From: JBFYTX01 sp964442335
Lineage (GTDB): Bacteria; Chloroflexota; Dehalococcoidia; Dehalococcoidales; RBG-16-60-22
Assembly (NCBI GenBank): GCA_964442335.1
Contig: CAYTZI010000032.1
Span: 1-17,141 of the forward strand
Length of the DNA: 17,141 nt
Reading direction: 5' to 3'
Below the pieces are notes generated by a model that saw only the letters and a program-made list of their open reading frames with translations, was not told where the DNA came from and ran no database searches. Every line of letters begins with the position of its first letter. Positions within the stretch are counted from its first letter, which is position 1. Made by a program: the position numbers and the translations under genes. Positions 9,470-15,256 of this stretch are shown here, one piece after another.

Positions 9470-10204
9470 TTAGCTTGCCCATCTGTGGAGGTTGACAGTA
9501 CAGGGGTTCCCTTCTACCGCCAGCGCCGCTGCGAAATCGGCGGCGGGTCTCAGGTCGCGCATGGTCCATTTTAACGCGGCTTCTGCTTCGCCGTTGATAC
9601 CGAGCAGCCTGGCCGGCTCGCCCGGGGCAAGCGACACATCAAAGCTGTCCAGCGGCATGGTAAGGCCGTCTCCCGTAGCCTTGGTAAAAGCCTCTTTGCG
9701 CGTCCAGCCGCTGAAAAAAGCCTCTCTTCGCTGGCTTTCCGGCAGGGTGCGCCACTCTTCCTTTTCCCTGTCCGAGAAAAACCTTTCGACGAGGCGCGTC
9801 ATCTCGATATTATCGCGCATCTGCTCGATGTCCACGCCCACCTCATGGTCCGGGGAAAAGGCGTATATCGCCATGTTCTCCGAGTGTGAAAGATTGAAAT
9901 GGAGCAGCTCTCTGTTCGTTATACCGGTGATTACGGGTTTTCCTTTTTCCCCGCGGGAGAAGCGCACGCTTTCCGGTTCAATGCCCAGGTAGCAGCCGAG
10001 CAATATTCTCAATATCGCCCGCCGTGCGATAAACCGGTCCCTGTCACTCTGGAAGTGAAAGCGCCCCGCCCTTTGCCGTTCGTCCGGCGAGAGCATTCCC
10101 TCGAACCGGGAATCCGGCGCATCGAGGAAAGCCAGCCAGACATCAATCCCGTCACCAGTCGTTTTCATTTCGTGCGGCCGGCGCACAGTTAAACGAATAT
10201 TCAT
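9470..10204 (-). CDS. Sfp-type 4'-phosphopantetheinyl transferase
   Basis: A 244-residue member of the Sfp/AcpT superfamily, which moves the 4'-phosphopantetheine arm from coenzyme A onto a carrier-domain serine. GKPVI lies at 88-92, NLSHSE at 104-109, GVDIE (metal-binding Asp and Glu) at 123-127, and WTRKEAFTKATGDGL at 167-181. Length and motif spacing fit the Sfp subgroup of about 230 residues that serves NRPS and PKS enzymes. AGGA six bases before the ATG supports this start. It ends five bases before the chosen NRPS start, and its obvious clients are Ser1011 of the NRPS and Ser954 of the PKS. It is the first gene of the biosynthetic block proper; the 101-base gap upstream is long enough for a promoter but shows no convincing one. 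Confidence 0.93.
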   Translation of the reverse strand: MNIRLTVRRPHEMKTTGDGIDVWLAFLDAPDSRFEGMLSPDERQRAGRFHFQSDRDRFIARRAILRILLGCYLGIEPESVRFSRGEKGKPVITGITNRELLHFNLSHSENMAIYAFSPDHEVGVDIEQMRDNIEMTRLVERFFSDREKEEWRTLPESQRREAFFSGWTRKEAFTKATGDGLTMPLDSFDVSLAPGEPARLLGINGEAEAALKWTMRDLRPAADFAAALAVEGNPCTVNLHRWAS

Positions 10205-10305
10205 TGGATATCCTGTATTCCGTCTATATGTTCAATATAAAAGACTAAGGTTAGAAGAAAGTAAGGATTGGGTTATAAGACGGCGAAAAATGGAGGCCGG
10301 GGATT

Positions 10306-11238
10306 TTACGTCCCTTGCATCTGGGAAATAAACTCGTTCAGGCCATCTTCCAGGCTGTATCCGGGTTGAAAACCGAATGACCTGGCCCTGGAGATATCGG
10401 CCAGGCTGTGCATGATATCGCCGGGGCGGGGGGCTTTATATACCGGGGGGATGCCGTTTTCACCGGCGAGCCTGGTGACGAGCCGCGCCAGTTCGTTGAT
10501 GGATACCGGCACGCCGCTGCCGATGTTATAGATACCCGTCGCTTTGCTTTCCGCCGCCAGGATATTAGCCCCGGCGACGTCCTTAACGTATACGAAGTCG
10601 CGGGTCTGTTCGCCGTTTCCGTAGATGACCGGCGGTTTTCCGGAGAGAACGCTGGAAATAAAGGCGGGGACCACCGCAGCGTAATCGGTCCCGGGGGCCT
10701 GCCGAGGCCCGTAGACGTTAAAATACCTCAGACTAACGGTATCAAGCCCGTATATTTGCTGAAATATGCTACAGTAATACTCCCCGGCGAGCTTGGCCAC
10801 CGCGTATGGGGACCTCGGGTCGGGCGGCAGTCCTTCATTCTGAACCGGACGCTGAGCATCTCCGTAAATTGCCGAGGAAGAAGCGTAAACGACCTTTTTT
10901 ACCGCGTTATCACGAGCGGCGATGAGCACGTTCAGGGTCCCGGTGGCATTGGTGACATGGGTAGTCCTGGGGTCCTTAACGCTGCGGGGGACGCTGGCTA
11001 TAGCCGCCTCGTGGAAGACATAGTCAGCGCCAAAGAACAGAGCGCGCAGCAGGGGCAAATCGGTGACGTTTCCCTGTATAAACTGGGCTTTTTTACTTTT
11101 GAGAATCGTTTTTATGTTAGATAGTCTGCCCGAGGAGAGGTTATCTATGATGACGACCTGGTAGCCCCGCCCCACCAGAGCCTCGGCTACATACGAGCCG
11201 ATGAACCCGGCGCCTCCGGTGACTATAGCTTTGTTCAT
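10306..11238 (-). CDS. NAD-dependent sugar epimerase/dehydratase (extended SDR)
   Basis: A 310-residue extended short-chain dehydrogenase of the UDP-glucose 4-epimerase type. The N-terminal GGAGFIG (8-14) binds NAD. The catalytic set is visible as SSSAIYG (120-126) and Tyr145/Lys149 in YAVAK. RYFNVYGPRQ (171-180) and DFVYVKDVA (214-222) are typical of nucleotide-sugar epimerases that act on UDP-hexoses or UDP-N-acetylhexosamines. The exact sugar cannot be decided. A purine-rich GAGAG directly precedes the ATG, so the ribosome site is poorly spaced. It lies 40 bases after the cold-shock gene and 101 bases before the phosphopantetheinyl transferase, all in one direction. It may supply a sugar for surface polysaccharide or for a glycosylated product made with the neighbouring NRPS-PKS. 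Confidence 0.92.
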   Translation of the reverse strand: MNKAIVTGGAGFIGSYVAEALVGRGYQVVIIDNLSSGRLSNIKTILKSKKAQFIQGNVTDLPLLRALFFGADYVFHEAAIASVPRSVKDPRTTHVTNATGTLNVLIAARDNAVKKVVYASSSAIYGDAQRPVQNEGLPPDPRSPYAVAKLAGEYYCSIFQQIYGLDTVSLRYFNVYGPRQAPGTDYAAVVPAFISSVLSGKPPVIYGNGEQTRDFVYVKDVAGANILAAESKATGIYNIGSGVPVSINELARLVTRLAGENGIPPVYKAPRPGDIMHSLADISRARSFGFQPGYSLEDGLNEFISQMQGT

Positions 11239-11278
11239 CTCTCTAACCGGTCAGCCGGTAGCGTCATTCCTCCAGCCT

Positions 11279-11488
11279 TTAAGACTCCCGGTACGGCCTG
11301 ATGTCTTTAGCCACGAACCCCTTATCTCCCAGCCCCACCCTGTAGCTGACGCTCTGCCCCTTTTTAAGGGACTGGAAATCTACTCCCCGCAACTGCGTAT
11401 AATGGAAGAAAATATCCCTGCCGCTTTCGCTGGAAACGAAGCCGTAGCCACGTTCCTCATCCAGCAGCTGTATAACTCCGTTTGACAT
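11279..11488 (-). CDS. Cold-shock-domain protein
   Basis: A 69-residue protein made of one cold-shock domain, the usual CspA size. The RNP1-like strand is GYGFVSS (14-20) and the RNP2-like strand is DIFFHYTQL (25-33). These aromatic residues stack on single-stranded RNA or DNA in the family, which acts as RNA chaperone. Lysines typical of RNP1 (KGFGF) are replaced, giving ERGYGF, which is tolerated in many homologues. GGAGG nine bases before the ATG is a strong ribosome site, but it lies inside an inverted repeat listed separately. The gene follows the 40-residue basic protein by 23 bases and probably shares its transcript. Confidence 0.93.
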   Translation of the reverse strand: MSNGVIQLLDEERGYGFVSSESGRDIFFHYTQLRGVDFQSLKKGQSVSYRVGLGDKGFVAKDIRPYRES

Positions 11489-11493
11489 CCTAG

Positions 11494-11508
11494 CTCTCCT
11501 CCGGAGAG
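11494..11508 (-). promoter_or_regulatory. Hairpin covering the cold-shock ribosome binding site
   Basis: On the minus-strand RNA, CUCUCC pairs perfectly with GGAGAG across a GGA loop (six base pairs, three-base loop). The ribosome site GGAGG spans loop and 3' arm, so it would be partly hidden when the hairpin forms. The structure ends five bases before the ATG of the cold-shock gene. Regulation is inferred; only the complementarity is seen. Confidence 0.4.
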
Positions 11509-11511
11509 ACT

Positions 11512-11634
11512 TTATTTGCCGAGGGCGGATTCCTGCTTTTTCCTGATGGCGCGGCCGCCATGGCCGTGCTTAACGCCCTTGAAAGCCTCTTTATAGCTTT
11601 TCCGCTGGGACTGTTTTTCCGCTTTTCTTCCCAT
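11512..11634 (-). CDS. Small very basic protein (40 residues), unknown
   Basis: A complete frame of 40 codons starting MGRKAEKQSQRKSYKEAF and ending SALGK. It holds nine Lys and four Arg against three Glu, two His in a GHGG-containing segment, and no Cys or long hydrophobic run, so a soluble nucleic-acid-binding or ribosome-associated role is plausible but unproven. The ATG lies eight bases after the stop of the 108-residue gene. The stop and ribosome site overlap as TAAGGGG with four bases before the start, and the downstream cold-shock gene begins 23 bases after its stop. This tight packing is the main reason to call it real. I recognise no family. Confidence 0.6.
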   Translation of the reverse strand: MGRKAEKQSQRKSYKEAFKGVKHGHGGRAIRKKQESALGK

Positions 11635-11642
11635 TTTTCCCC

Positions 11643-11969
11643 TTACTGTCGTCTTGTTTTGTTTCCCCACACCGGCCGCCGCCGGTCCGCGATTATAATA
11701 CCGCCAGCACTATCAGTGCGTCCTTTGAAAAGCACCATCTCGGGGAAGCGCCCGAGGTCACCGGCGTTTTTTATCTTCAGGTGATGCTCACTGGCTTTGA
11801 CCGGACTGAATATGCTTATGCTGGTGACGCGGGTCCCGTTATCGGACCTGATATTTTCCAGGCACCTCAGTATGCCGAGATATTCTACGGGCAGGTTGAA
11901 CTTGCGCCGCATGTAGTCCTGGACGGCCCTGGGCAGCTTCCTTACCTGGCTCTTCTGATATATTACCAT
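11643..11969 (-). CDS. Unknown 108-residue protein
   Basis: A soluble, basic protein beginning MVIYQKSQVRKLPRAVQ. The N-terminal part (to about residue 40) looks helical with YMRRKFNLPVEYLG at 19-32. The middle VTSISIFSPVKA (48-59) and FPEMVLFKG (75-83) look like strands, and the C-terminal dozen residues are very basic and probably disordered. There is no signal peptide or membrane segment. It starts 43 bases after the winged-helix gene with a weak GAG just before the ATG, and its stop overlaps the ribosome site of the 40-residue gene. It probably belongs to the ftsA-ftsZ-to-cold-shock gene series. I do not recognise a named domain. Confidence 0.7.
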   Translation of the reverse strand: MVIYQKSQVRKLPRAVQDYMRRKFNLPVEYLGILRCLENIRSDNGTRVTSISIFSPVKASEHHLKIKNAGDLGRFPEMVLFKGRTDSAGGIIIADRRRPVWGNKTRRQ

Positions 11970-12012
11970 ATCTCTACCGGCTCACGAAAGTTGCGTGGGG
12001 GGACGGTATTTT

Positions 12013-12360
12013 CTACATATGGTCCAGCACGAGCTGCCAGTGGCGCCAGTCGAACTCCGCCATCTCCTGTATCAGCGACCGAGCGCTCTCTTCACGGGTC
12101 AGCAGGTAAAAGCTGACATCGTTCTCGATATTGATATCGAGAACGCCTTCATCCACCATGCGGGCAAGGTCCTGCTCTATTTCCGGCCTGCTGTTGCCGT
12201 CGTCAATGGCATGGACTACCGCCAGTTTGCTGAAGCGGCCGTTGGGGTGCGTCACGAAGAACCGCATCAGCGCCAGGCAGCACCGGTTGCCGATGAGCTT
12301 TTTCACCGCCTGGCCCAGCCCCGGCTGTACTTTTTGCCGTGTTATTTCCGCTATCGTCAT
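12013..12360 (-). CDS. Putative winged-helix protein downstream of ftsZ
   Basis: A 115-residue protein starting MTIAEITRQKVQPG. Residues about 28-90 show the helix-helix-helix-two-strand pattern of a winged helix: LALMRFFVTHPNG, then KLAVVHAID, EIEQDLARMVDEGVL and the wing DINIENDVSFYLLT (75-88). In such proteins the third helix contacts DNA or a partner protein. The tail EMAEFDWRHWQLVLDHM is rich in Trp and His and might dimerise. The open frame extends into ftsZ, but AAAGGAG four bases before ATG 12360 and the 37-base gap to ftsZ support the start chosen. The wing is encoded by a perfect 26-base interrupted palindrome. Whether it regulates ftsZ or anything else is inference. Confidence 0.75.
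   Translation of the reverse strand: MTIAEITRQKVQPGLGQAVKKLIGNRCCLALMRFFVTHPNGRFSKLAVVHAIDDGNSRPEIEQDLARMVDEGVLDINIENDVSFYLLTREESARSLIQEMAEFDWRHWQLVLDHM
12120..12145. repeat. Perfect 12-base inverted repeat, 2-base spacer
   Basis: CGTTCTCGATAT (12120-12131), TG, then ATATCGAGAACG (12134-12145). The arms are exact reverse complements. It lies inside the winged-helix gene and encodes VLDINIENDV of the wing. It could be an operator, a cruciform or an mRNA hairpin, or a by-product of the encoded beta-hairpin. Confidence 0.9.
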
Positions 12361-12364
12361 GAGG

Positions 12365-12371
12365 CTCCTTT
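12365..12371 (-). promoter_or_regulatory. Ribosome binding site that sets the winged-helix start
   Basis: AAAGGAG on the minus strand, four bases before ATG 12360. It lies in the gap after the ftsZ stop and argues against the longer frame that would overlap ftsZ. Confidence 0.75.
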
Positions 12372-12397
12372 CCCGGAAATATTTTATTTTAAATTGC

Positions 12398-13492
12398 CTA
12401 GTTAAAAGACCTCCTGGCCGTGGCGGCCTGCGCCGTATAGTCTTTATGCTGCCGCACGTAGGAAGGTATATCCAATTCGTCGTCCTTGATGCCTTTGAGG
12501 AGCCGCGCCAGCTCTTTTTCCTTGTTGGCACTAGCCATGGCCTCACGGGAGACGAAGCCGGTGGCGATCAGCGTCAGCCGGACATCGTTGCCCATGTTCG
12601 GGTCCATGACGACGCCGAAGATAACGTTGGCATTGGGGTCGACCGCTTTGCGGATGGCCTCGGCGGCGCTATTGACCTCGTAGAGGGTGATATCGGCGCC
12701 GGATATGTTGAAAAGCACACCCTTGGCGCCCTGCATGGATACGTCGAGCAGCGGGCTGGCCAGCGCCTGTTTGGCGGCCTCAACGGCACGGTTCTGGCCG
12801 GTCCCTTTCCCGATGGACATCCAGGCCGGCCCGGCGTCCTGCATCACCGCCCGCACGTCGGCGAAGTCAAGATTGATGAGGCCGGGCACCGTGATGACCT
12901 CGGCAATGGCCTGGACGCCGTGGTGCAGGACCTCGTCGGCGAGCTGGAAAGCCCCGTCGACGTTCATCTTCTGGTCGCACAGGTCGAGCAGGCGGTCGTT
13001 AGGGATGATAATCAGAGTATCAACTTTGTCCATAAGGGAGGTGATGCCTTCCTCGGCGGTCTGGCTGCGATGGGACCCCTCAAAATTAAATGGTCGGGTG
13101 ACCACCGCGATGGTCAGCGCCCCGGTCTGTTTGGCCTGTTCGGCGACTATAGCCGCCGACCCCGTGCCGGTACCACCGCCCATGCCGGCGGTGATGAATA
13201 CCATGTCCGCACCACTCACCGCCTCCCGGATGAGGTCGCGGCTTTCTTCGGCCGCCTTATGCCCGACGATATGGTCGCCGCCGGCGCCCAGCCCGCGCGT
13301 AAGTTTTTCGCCAAGCTGGATACGCGCCATGGCTTCGGTGACCTCGAGGTGCTGAGCGTCCGTGTTCATGGCGATGAACTCCACACCGTGCAGCTGCTCG
13401 CGCACCATCCTGGTGATGGCGTTGCAGCCCGACCCTCCCAGCCCGATAACCTTTATCCTTGCTCCGCTATTGACCGAACTGGCTCTTGCCAT
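12398..13492 (-). CDS. ftsZ: Cell division protein FtsZ
   Basis: A 364-residue tubulin-like GTPase that polymerises into the division ring at midcell. The G-box GGGTGTG is at 105-111, the early GLGGSGCNA at 17-25, and the T7 loop NLDFAD at 207-212 carries the Asp residues that complete GTP hydrolysis in the next subunit. The conserved C-terminal peptide that binds FtsA is recognisable as DIPSYVR (341-347). It follows the globular core after only about 25 residues, a short linker, and is followed by 17 residues rich in basic and small amino acids ending RRSFN. GGAGG with ACAAAT before the ATG sets the start. ftsA lies 47 bases upstream, past an AT-rich gap. Identification is near certain. Confidence 0.98.
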   Translation of the reverse strand: MARASSVNSGARIKVIGLGGSGCNAITRMVREQLHGVEFIAMNTDAQHLEVTEAMARIQLGEKLTRGLGAGGDHIVGHKAAEESRDLIREAVSGADMVFITAGMGGGTGTGSAAIVAEQAKQTGALTIAVVTRPFNFEGSHRSQTAEEGITSLMDKVDTLIIIPNDRLLDLCDQKMNVDGAFQLADEVLHHGVQAIAEVITVPGLINLDFADVRAVMQDAGPAWMSIGKGTGQNRAVEAAKQALASPLLDVSMQGAKGVLFNISGADITLYEVNSAAEAIRKAVDPNANVIFGVVMDPNMGNDVRLTLIATGFVSREAMASANKEKELARLLKGIKDDELDIPSYVRQHKDYTAQAATARRSFN

Positions 13493-13539
13493 ATTTGTCC
13501 TCCATCCTAGATTAAAATTATTAATTAATGATTAATTTA

Positions 13540-14748
13540 TCAGCGGAAAAGCCTGAACATCTGCGTCAGCAGGCGCCGCAGGCCACCGTCCCGGGTGCGG
13601 GGGGTTGTCGAACCCTGGTTCCTGAGCTTCCACAAAAGCAGACCGACCCCCGTGGCGTAGGCTGGGTTGTTCAGGCTATCGGAGACGCCGGGCAGGGTGA
13701 TGGGCGTGCCAATCCTTACCGGCATCCTGGTAACGCTGGCGCCGAGCTCGGCGATACCGGGCAGGTTGGCGCCGCCGCCGGTGATTACCAGCCCCGCGGG
13801 GACGAGCTTGCGGTAGTCTTCCTGCGGCAGCTCGAGAACAACCAGCCGGAGCAGCTCCTCGACGCGCACGCTGATTATATCGGAGAGGTCCTGATAGGAG
13901 ATGCTATGGCCGTCGCCGGTGACGGCGATATCTTTGGGTAACCTTTCCTCATCGGTGGGGATAACGTTGCCGTATCTCTTTTTCATTTCCTCGGCGAGCT
14001 CAAAGGTTATCCCCAGGCCTACCGATATATCGCGCGTGACCTGATAGCCGGCCACCGGCAGCACCGAGGTATGATAAATGGTATTGCCCTTAAACATAGC
14101 CAAGTCGGTGGTGCCGCCGCCGATATCCGCCAGGAGTACCCCCTCCTGCCTTTCCTCGGGTGTAAGGACCGCCTCGGCGCTGGCAAGGGGTTCCATAACG
14201 AGGTCGTCGACGTCCACACCGATGCTGCGGATACACTTCGTCAGGTTCTGAATGGAAGTGAGGGCCGCCATGATGATGTGGGTCTCCACGTCCAGGCGGA
14301 AGCCGTGCATGCCGATGGGGTTTTTTACCCCGGCCTGTCCGTCGACGGTGTACTCGCGGGGGATGATGTGGAGCAGCTTCTGCTCCGTGGGAACTTTAAT
14401 GGAGCGCGCCACCGCTAGGACACGCTTGAGGTCGTCTGTATGCACCACCTGGTTGTTGCGTGTGATGGAGACGGAGCCCCGGTTATTCACCGAGGAGATG
14501 TGCCGGCCGGTCACGCCGACATAGGCGGATTCCAGCCGCCGGCCCGCCATCCGCTCGGCGAGCCTTACCGATTTCTTTATGGATTCCCTGGCTTCGCTGA
14601 TGTTGGTCACCAGGCCCTTGTGGAGCCCGTGTGACGGCGTTACGCCGACGCCCAGCACACGCAGGTCCTCCCTATCGAGGAGGTCGGCCATGATGGTGCA
14701 GACCTTGGTCGTGCCGACGTCAATGGCAGCAATCCTGTCTCTTCTCAT
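13540..14748 (-). CDS. ftsA: Cell division protein FtsA
   Basis: A 402-residue actin-like ATPase that tethers FtsZ filaments to the membrane. Phosphate-binding loops are IDVGTTKV (9-16) and DIGGGTTDLAMF in the second half; the adenosine motif VITGGGANLPG follows. The SHS2 (1C) domain unique to FtsA lies between the first two loops, with VGVTGRHISS at its core. The last residues GLRRLLTQMFRLFR form a basic amphipathic helix that fits the family's membrane-targeting sequence. AAAGGAGG with ACAA before the ATG is a strong ribosome site, nearly identical to that of ftsZ. The frame ends in tandem stops TGA TAA. A 70-residue unknown gene, not ftsQ, lies 78 bases upstream. Confidence 0.97.
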   Translation of the reverse strand: MRRDRIAAIDVGTTKVCTIMADLLDREDLRVLGVGVTPSHGLHKGLVTNISEARESIKKSVRLAERMAGRRLESAYVGVTGRHISSVNNRGSVSITRNNQVVHTDDLKRVLAVARSIKVPTEQKLLHIIPREYTVDGQAGVKNPIGMHGFRLDVETHIIMAALTSIQNLTKCIRSIGVDVDDLVMEPLASAEAVLTPEERQEGVLLADIGGGTTDLAMFKGNTIYHTSVLPVAGYQVTRDISVGLGITFELAEEMKKRYGNVIPTDEERLPKDIAVTGDGHSISYQDLSDIISVRVEELLRLVVLELPQEDYRKLVPAGLVITGGGANLPGIAELGASVTRMPVRIGTPITLPGVSDSLNNPAYATGVGLLLWKLRNQGSTTPRTRDGGLRRLLTQMFRLFR

Positions 14749-14826
14749 TTGTCCTCCTTTGCCCCCCGATTCGTCAGGGGACTTCGCTGACAGGTTATTA
14801 CCTATGATATTAAGTTGAATTGCCCG

Positions 14827-15039
14827 CTATTTCTTCTGGTCGCGGTAGCGTATATTCCATTTGTTGCAGAGGGAATTGAGGTGTTCGCGGAACTCCGGAT
14901 TGCCAATCCGGTGGAGCTCGGCGAGGAAGCCGTGCAGCAGTTCTCCGCCGGTCATGTTCGGCGTGGGCTCGTCCGGTCCGGGCAGATTGATGTAAACAAT
15001 TTCCGTCATAAGCTTCTGATATTCGATCGGTGTTCCCAT
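14827..15039 (-). CDS. Unknown 70-residue protein upstream of ftsA
   Basis: A small protein beginning MGTPIEYQKLMTEIVYINLPG and ending YRDQKK. A Pro-rich turn (LPGPDEPTPN, 19-28) separates an N-terminal helix or strand from a helical C-terminal half (GELLHGFLAELHRIG, then EFREHLNSLCNKW). There is no membrane segment. GGGAGG lies 11 bases before the ATG, a little far; Met11 is an alternative start. The open frame runs further upstream to 15279, but that part crosses the divergent promoter region and reads as low-complexity Lys/Arg, so it is not taken as coding. Its place between a candidate promoter and ftsA suggests co-expression with the division genes. I know no family for it. Confidence 0.7.
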   Translation of the reverse strand: MGTPIEYQKLMTEIVYINLPGPDEPTPNMTGGELLHGFLAELHRIGNPEFREHLNSLCNKWNIRYRDQKK

Positions 15040-15106
15040 AAAATTTTTCGCCTCCCGTTTTTGATTTGTTTTTAGCTTGCGTTTGTTCGTAAAGGGTATA
15101 TGCAAT

Positions 15107-15134
15107 ACTATAACGTTCCATAAGCCAGTGAAAA
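15107..15134 (-). promoter_or_regulatory. Candidate sigma70-type promoter for the leftward division genes
   Basis: On the minus strand TTTTCA (15134-15129, four of six matches to -35) and TATAGT (15112-15107, five of six matches to -10) are separated by 16 bases. Transcription would start near 15100, about 60 bases before the 70-residue gene. The surrounding region is AT-rich. Prediction by eye only. Confidence 0.4.
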
Positions 15135-15206
15135 ATATTGTCCTTACTGTTTCTAACGCGTCCCTGAAAAATTCCATAGTCTTTTTCCGAACAACACTGT
15201 TTTTTC

Positions 15207-15235
15207 TTGTAACTTCTTTTCTTTTGGCATATAAT
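15207..15235 (+). promoter_or_regulatory. Sigma70-type promoter of the DUF5343 gene
   Basis: TTGTAA (15207-15212) and a perfect TATAAT (15230-15235) with exactly 17 bases between them. Transcription should start near 15242, leaving a leader of only about 15 bases that just holds the ribosome site. Confidence 0.75.
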
Positions 15236-15246
15236 AGTCCAAAAGC

Positions 15247-15251
15247 GGAGG
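15247..15251 (+). promoter_or_regulatory. Ribosome binding site that sets a GTG start
   Basis: GGAGG, five bases before GTG 15257. Together with the promoter at 15207-15235 it rules out the longer frame beginning at 15077, which would start upstream of the transcription start. Confidence 0.8.
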
Positions 15252-15256
15252 TTGCC

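Noticed and set aside
10205..10305. Promoter or terminator in the 101-base gap before the phosphopantetheinyl transferase
   Set aside because: AT-rich TTATAT-like words exist, but none has a matching -35 at 16-18 bases, and no stable hairpin with a T-run is present.
11246..11259. Inverted repeat ACCGG-TCAG-CCGGT between cold-shock and epimerase genes as a terminator
   Set aside because: The stem is only five pairs and there is no T-run on either side; it is likely incidental.
11236..11267. Ten-codon mini-frame (ATG at 11267) whose TGA overlaps the epimerase ATG
   Set aside because: Its GGAGG is only one base before the ATG, too close to work, so a leader peptide is not supported.
12361..12546. 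N-terminal extension of the winged-helix frame into ftsZ
   Set aside because: The extra 62 residues are Arg/Pro/Ser-rich shadow of ftsZ, and a good ribosome site lies directly before Met at 12360.
12131..13510. 459-codon plus-strand open frame opposite ftsZ and the winged-helix gene
   Set aside because: It is antisense to a certain ftsZ, longer than ftsZ itself only because of third-position GC bias, and its translation shows no domain or sensible composition.
15077..15256. 60-residue N-terminal extension of the DUF5343 frame with a signal-like hydrophobic stretch
   Set aside because: The strong promoter and ribosome site lie inside it, so the transcript starts downstream; the hydrophobic look comes from T-rich DNA.
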